From Nitrososphaerales archaeon TH5896 (lineage in GTDB: Archaea; Thermoproteota; Nitrososphaeria; Nitrososphaerales; Nitrososphaeraceae), in contig JAATVP010000135.1 of NCBI GenBank assembly GCA_014523625.1, positions 1-15,001 on the forward strand: 15,001 nt of DNA, in the 5' to 3' direction. Numbering within the stretch: position 1 is the first letter of the stretch; each line of letters begins with the position of its first letter. The position numbers and the translations under genes were made by a program. This document shows, piece after piece, positions 11,730 to 15,001 of this stretch. Under the pieces are notes generated by a model, which was not told where the DNA came from, did not search any database, and was given only the letters and a program-made list of their open reading frames with translations.

Positions 11730-11871
11730 TCATGCATAATTGTGCAATTTTTTAGCTACGCCTCCATTATTAGTAAACTCCGGCTTCTTCCTTATATTGC
11801 TACATAGCCTTACCATTTTTATATGCATGAACACGACTATCACAACTATTTATATTATTATATTTCTCCAT
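11730..11871 (-). pseudogene. Possible broken small gene
   Basis: On the minus strand, ATG 11869-11871 begins EKYNNINSCDSRVHAYKNGK, meets TAG 11800-11802, resumes QYKEEAGVY in the same frame, and after a shift reads NNGGVAKKLHNYA to TGA 11730-11732. Composition suggests former coding, but the pieces are short and no family was recognised. An AT-rich stretch lies at the right distance for a promoter. The rest of 11612-11971 holds only the DUF4242 promoter and AT-rich sequence. Confidence 0.22.
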
Positions 11872-11971
11872 AGATATACAATGAAGGAATGACTAATAAT
11901 AATATACATTCAAGGGAGTACGCTTAATACTTCGTTCTAATATCTTCACTGGTATCATCTTAATTATGGGC

Positions 11972-12085
11972 TCATTCTCGATTACAACTCTTCTTCTCCC
12001 TGCCTTTCTTTACAATGTACCTGCTGGCAAGGTAAGCTGCTAAGGCGGAGGCAATTGCGATAGCGATTTTTCTTTTAATAGACAA
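11972..12085 (-). CDS. Tiny single-pass membrane protein
   Basis: From a TTG at 12085 to TGA 11972-11974 the minus strand encodes 37 residues: a basic head (MSIKRK), an alanine-rich hydrophobic helix (IAIAIASALAAYLASRYIV, 7-25) and a basic tail (KKGREKKS). This is a typical tiny membrane peptide. No ATG start is present, but a TATA-like attattaagt about 27 bases upstream supports expression. Divergent from the cupin remnant. Confidence 0.35.
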   Translation of the reverse strand: MSIKRKIAIAIASALAAYLASRYIVKKGREKKSCNRE

Positions 12086-12203
12086 TATCTTATTAATATA
12101 CTCAAATGGACTTAATAATCATGATCTAAAATTGACCTATGGTTCTAAAGCTGATGAGCTTATGGGACAATTCTTATAATTGAATTCTAATACATTCGAT
12201 TCA

Positions 12204-12419
12204 ATGGCAAAAATGCAAAAGAAGATTCTAAATACATCACCTGATAAAGTACGAAAATTTGAGAATGGTAAGATCGAGCTTGCAAATCTCGGTGATGTAA
12301 CGATTGGCCGAGCTGTATTGGAACCAGGTTGGAGCTGGGAGAAATGCGTAAAACCTATTGTAAAGACAGACAGTTGTCAAGCGCCGCATACTCAATACAT
12401 GGTTTCTGGTAGAATCTAA
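12204..12419 (+). pseudogene. Cupin-domain protein, truncated after the first half
   Basis: The product begins KMQKKILNTSPDKVRKFENG, continues VTIGRAVLEPGWSWEKCVKP and reaches CQAPHTQYMVSGRI, the first cupin strand pair with one of the usual metal-binding histidines. It stops there at TAA 12417-12419, about half way through a single cupin domain; the second motif with the other His and the closing strands is missing and not found in other frames downstream. I chose ATG 12204 because a TATA-like cttataatt is centred 27 bases before it; an in-frame TTG at 12180 is the alternative. Intact relatives bind small molecules or metals. Confidence 0.7.
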
Positions 12420-12498
12420 AACACTTTAAAGCCTTGTTTTAACTAACAAAGTTGCTTAATAGATAAAAGCGTCCAAGACTTAATCGGTTAATAACCAA

Positions 12499-12693
12499 AT
12501 GACATTAAGTCTGAACTGTAAAGATGCTGGTGACCCCGTATGTACTCATACGATGTACGGCGAAACAGAAGAAGAACTTCTTGCCAATGCAAAGAAGCAT
12601 GGAATAGAAGTACACGGATACACAGAAGAAACATGGAATGAAGAAGTTGGAAAGAATAAAGAAAACTTTCGGAAGCTAATTAAGCAGTCATAA
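12499..12693 (+). CDS. DUF1059 family small protein
   Basis: The 64-residue product matches DUF1059 end to end: LSLNCKDAGDPVCTHTMYGE (3-22), with two cysteines and a histidine in the order typical of the family, then TEEELLANAKKHGIEVHGYT (23-42) and a charged terminal helix. The function of the family is unknown; the Cys/His set hints at metal or redox binding by inference. A promoter-like cttaatagataaaag lies about 40 bases upstream, giving a short leader. It is complete and follows the truncated cupin in the same direction but probably has its own promoter. Confidence 0.9.
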   Translation: MTLSLNCKDAGDPVCTHTMYGETEEELLANAKKHGIEVHGYTEETWNEEVGKNKENFRKLIKQS

Positions 12694-12866
12694 CGTATAA
12701 TCAAAGCTTGATCGGCTTCCTATACTTTTATTCACTGATTCCGTTATACTAGTTTAGCTACTTGCTGCAATAACTTTAGATCATTGAGCCGACTATCATT
12801 TTTTGAAGACATACATTTTCAGAACGACTGAATCCAAATACTGCTAATACATCAGCGCTTTTGGGT

Positions 12867-13472
12867 TCATATTTCACTCAGAAGTCTCGTCTTTACTGCC
12901 TCGAACTCTTTATCTGAAATCATGCCTTTCTCTTTCAAAACTGAGAGTCTTTCTAGTTTTGAAATGGGATCATCGGGTTTCTGTTGTTGTACTACTAAAT
13001 CGCCTGTAACTTCATCCAGTCCGAAATCACCGTGCATGCCTTTTCTTATGGCACCGAACAACTCTTCTGCAGCTTCCTTTGAAACCGCTGGCAGCTTCAC
13101 TTTTTCCGAATTGAATCTGGGAGTTAGTTCTATTTCGGTCGTAAAAATGCCTTTATGAAGCTCCACGTTTGCAAGATCTGTATATGCGTAGTCCATCAGA
13201 TCTACCTTAAGACCCCACATTCTTGGATTCCTAAAGATAATACGTTTGTTTGTCACATAGATAGAGTTTGGTGTGGCTATGCTACCGCCAGGCATCATTC
13301 TGCTCTGGTCTGCATTAATTAGTATTTGTTCGCCTTCAGTTAACATTTTGTCAATCCCTGTCTTTGCGTCTGTGTTGGTTGTCTCGATAGCTTTAGTACT
13401 CTTGTGCCAAAGTCCTAGTGATTTATCAACTGTAGTCTTATATTCCATTTGTTCTTTTTTCTCATCAATCAA
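12867..13472 (-). CDS. PH-like domain protein with C-terminal SHOCT motif
   Basis: The 201-residue product has a charged N-terminal helix, then a bacterial-type PH domain (about 42-145) recognised by LTEGEQILINADQSRMM, SIYVTNKRIIFRNP and LMDYAYTDLANVELHKG. A linker with QQQ leads to a SHOCT motif at 168-201 (DPISKLERLSVLKEKGMISD, then EFEAVKTRLL), a short helix pair found at the ends of many proteins and thought to aid oligomerisation. There is no membrane segment. The frame starts at a TTG (13470-13472) about ten bases after a gggga; an ATG at residue 9 is the alternative start. It is convergent with DUF1059 and divergent from the PsbP-like gene. The exact role is unknown. Confidence 0.85.
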   Translation of the reverse strand: MIDEKKEQMEYKTTVDKSLGLWHKSTKAIETTNTDAKTGIDKMLTEGEQILINADQSRMMPGGSIATPNSIYVTNKRIIFRNPRMWGLKVDLMDYAYTDLANVELHKGIFTTEIELTPRFNSEKVKLPAVSKEAAEELFGAIRKGMHGDFGLDEVTGDLVVQQQKPDDPISKLERLSVLKEKGMISDKEFEAVKTRLLSEI

Positions 13473-13769
13473 AGTTCATTTTCTCCCCACAACTAATCAC
13501 TGTTGAATTTCATTTCTTTGGTTAACTCGTTCAGAAGAAGTACTCGTACTAATACTATATGGAAGAAAATGCAAGCTCTATCCATAAGTTTAATCTACTA
13601 CACCAAATTTCGTTATGCTTACTGCACTTATTTCAATATCCAACATATACAGCCTTCTAAGAAACATGGAAGGCCTTCACGGGTTATGACCAAAGTTACA
13701 ATTACTAATATCAAAGATCATCACATGTATGGAAAGCGTAAAATATAGTAATATAATTAAAAAGGTGGA

Positions 13770-14378
13770 ATGAGCAGACATATCTTTAGTATATTCTGTG
13801 CTAATACACAGACAGCTCTAATTTCATCCCTCATTGCGGCTATTGTTATTTTTCAATTTGGGCTACAGGAAATGACCGTACCAGCGTTGGCTCAAGCAAC
13901 TACTGATGATTTCACAACTTATGAGAATCCGACATACGGAATTAATATGCTGTACCCATCAGACTGGACTCAATCAGTCAATCCACTTCAGTCCTACACT
14001 GACGTTGTGGCATTTTATTCACCATTTCAGAATTTTACCGATAACTTGCCTAGCGAGGTTACCTTATCCGTGAGGACATATTCGGGAAATGTGTCCTTAA
14101 ATGATTATACTGAGTTTGCCCTTGCTTCACTGGAACAACAGGGTGTTAGATTTAATGAATATAATGTATCTCAATTGGCTGGAAATACTGCACACACAAT
14201 ATTATTTTCACCACCTGAAAGCGTGAATGTACCAATTAGCTCTAACGGTATGATGGTTTGGACGGCGCTCGATAACAAAATATACCAAATAATATTTAAT
14301 GCAGAGAAATCAAAATTCGATGATCACCTGCCCTTGGTGCGACAGATGATAGACTCGTTACAAATACAGCCCCCGTAG
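13770..14378 (+). CDS. Secreted PsbP-like protein
   Basis: The 202-residue product has a signal peptide: hydrophobic ALISSLIAAIVIFQFGL (16-32), then a cleavage region PALAQATT (38-45). The mature part begins with TYENPTYGINMLYPSDWTQS (50-69), the hallmark of PsbP-like alpha-beta domains that are abundant as exported or lipid-linked proteins in soil ammonia-oxidising archaea. It ends KSKFDDHLPLVRQMIDSLQI. In photosynthetic organisms PsbP assists the oxygen-evolving complex; archaeal relatives have no such partner and their role is unknown. An aggtgg six bases before the ATG is a good ribosome site and decides the start. A poly-T terminator follows. Confidence 0.85.
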   Translation: MSRHIFSIFCANTQTALISSLIAAIVIFQFGLQEMTVPALAQATTDDFTTYENPTYGINMLYPSDWTQSVNPLQSYTDVVAFYSPFQNFTDNLPSEVTLSVRTYSGNVSLNDYTEFALASLEQQGVRFNEYNVSQLAGNTAHTILFSPPESVNVPISSNGMMVWTALDNKIYQIIFNAEKSKFDDHLPLVRQMIDSLQIQPP

Positions 14379-14397
14379 GGTCCTATCTTTTATGGTC

Positions 14398-14413
14398 GTA
14401 TTTGTTTTTTAGT
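14398..14413 (+). terminator. Poly-T terminator after the PsbP-like gene
   Basis: The T-rich gtatttgttttttagt lies about 20 bases after the stop codon. The flanking cctatc (14381-14386) and gatagg (14418-14423) could also pair around it. Confidence 0.45.
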
Positions 14414-14452
14414 CTCCGATAGGGTTTTGAGTTAGAATGTCAATTATCTCGT

Positions 14453-14659
14453 ATGGAATGCCCCAATTGCAAAACCAGTTTCCACCCTCAAATGTGGAAC
14501 TTCCCCGTAGGTCTGAATAAAGAAAACAAGCAAGTGTATGTTTATTATCAGATTTGTCCTAATTGCAAGGAAGCCATCGTAGGAATCAAAACTCCCAAGG
14601 AAGGCAGTTTTATTTGTTATCCAAACGACACTGAAGGGTTAATTCTACTACACAAATAG
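14453..14659 (+). CDS. Small zinc-ribbon protein
   Basis: The 68-residue product opens with MECPNCKTSFHPQMWNF and later has YYQICPNCKEAIVGIK, giving two CxxC pairs (residues 3/6 and 35/38) about 30 residues apart, a zinc ribbon. The order CPxCxTSFH, aromatic strand, YYQxCPxCKE resembles the ribbon that heads DUF4145-type proteins, but the long helical domain that follows in those is absent, so this is either a stand-alone ribbon or a truncated gene. It lies about 75 bases after the PsbP-like gene and its terminator. After it, 14660-14872 is AT-rich and gene-free. Confidence 0.65.
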   Translation: MECPNCKTSFHPQMWNFPVGLNKENKQVYVYYQICPNCKEAIVGIKTPKEGSFICYPNDTEGLILLHK

Positions 14660-14872
14660 ATTTCCTTGCTCACCAGCGAGAGGAGAAGTATCTAATTTTT
14701 AATTAAAAGGGGGCTCAAATAAGGTGAATAATCGAATGCCCAACATTTGTGATTGTTAATTATTTTTCCCACACTATGATAATGATGTTTATTTTTGGAA
14801 TGATTTGTGTTTCTTTTAATTATCTAATTATCTGATTATCACGTGTACCTAATGGATTATTATGGTCATGTA

Positions 14873-15001
14873 TTATGTATCCTGTCTCATTCCATTCTCA
14901 TAACCTTCTGCGTTGGATTCCACTTTGTCTATGATTCTCCTTACTCTGACAGCTTCCTCTAAACGTTTTTGACTCTCATATCTGCTAAAGAGCATGTTTA
15001 A
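14873..15001 (-). CDS. Small charged helical protein, possibly continuing beyond the window
   Basis: The minus-strand frame enters from the right edge, has an ATG at 14993-14995, and ends at TAA 14873-14875. From that ATG it is 40 residues, rich in charged helix: RYESQKRLEEAVRVRRIIDK, then VESNAEGYENGM. No family was recognised. Whether the ATG is the start or an internal Met of a longer gene cannot be told because only six further bases are present. Confidence 0.45.
   Translation of the reverse strand, partial: LNMLFSRYESQKRLEEAVRVRRIIDKVESNAEGYENGMRQDT

Noticed and set aside
13503..13748. 81-codon plus-strand frame before the PsbP-like gene
   Set aside because: Starts with TTG, shows no domain or promoter, and composition looks like translated AT-rich DNA; the region more likely holds the promoters of the divergent genes.

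Overview
The window reads as AT-rich chromosomal DNA of a Nitrososphaeria (Thaumarchaeota) archaeon, most likely a soil ammonia oxidiser of the Nitrososphaera/Nitrosocosmicus type. This rests on family recognition and gene style: a PsbP-like secreted protein, DUF1059 and DUF4242 proteins, a PH-SHOCT protein, a small archaeal winged-helix regulator, and many genes with a TATA-like box about 27 bases before a start codon that has almost no leader. No rRNA or tRNA gene, CRISPR array or complete insertion sequence was seen.

Layout. 1-310 holds gene fragments and a run of three palindromes. 362-1212 (minus) is a compact three-gene operon (basic protein, zinc ribbon, HNH endonuclease) behind a clear TATA box and operator-like repeats. 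1596-1739 is a 47-residue gene with its own promoter and poly-T terminator. A 119-bp repeat carrying a long imperfect palindrome lies at 1828-1946 and again at 10757-10875 in the same orientation. The 8.8 kb between the copies holds a GNAT acetyltransferase, a cluster of tiny membrane and secreted proteins (5151-6505), and many broken genes: a winged-helix regulator, short-chain dehydrogenase, DHFR-family reductase, SnoaL-like protein, terminase-like ATPase and alpha/beta hydrolase. It also holds one intact secreted cysteine-rich protein (9858-10373). An integrase N-terminal fragment directly follows the right repeat.

From 11372 onward the DNA is more ordinary: DUF4242, a truncated cupin, DUF1059, PH-SHOCT, PsbP-like and zinc-ribbon genes, and a small gene running to the right edge.

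Interpretation. The repeats, integrase remnant, terminase-like remnant and tiny-protein cluster suggest an old, decaying integrated element mixed with dead host genes. The remnants include at least five in-frame TAA codons inside recognisable genes plus several frameshifts and truncations. The HNH operon, the tiny-protein cluster, the 119-bp repeat and a small protein family present in three broken copies are the least explained parts.
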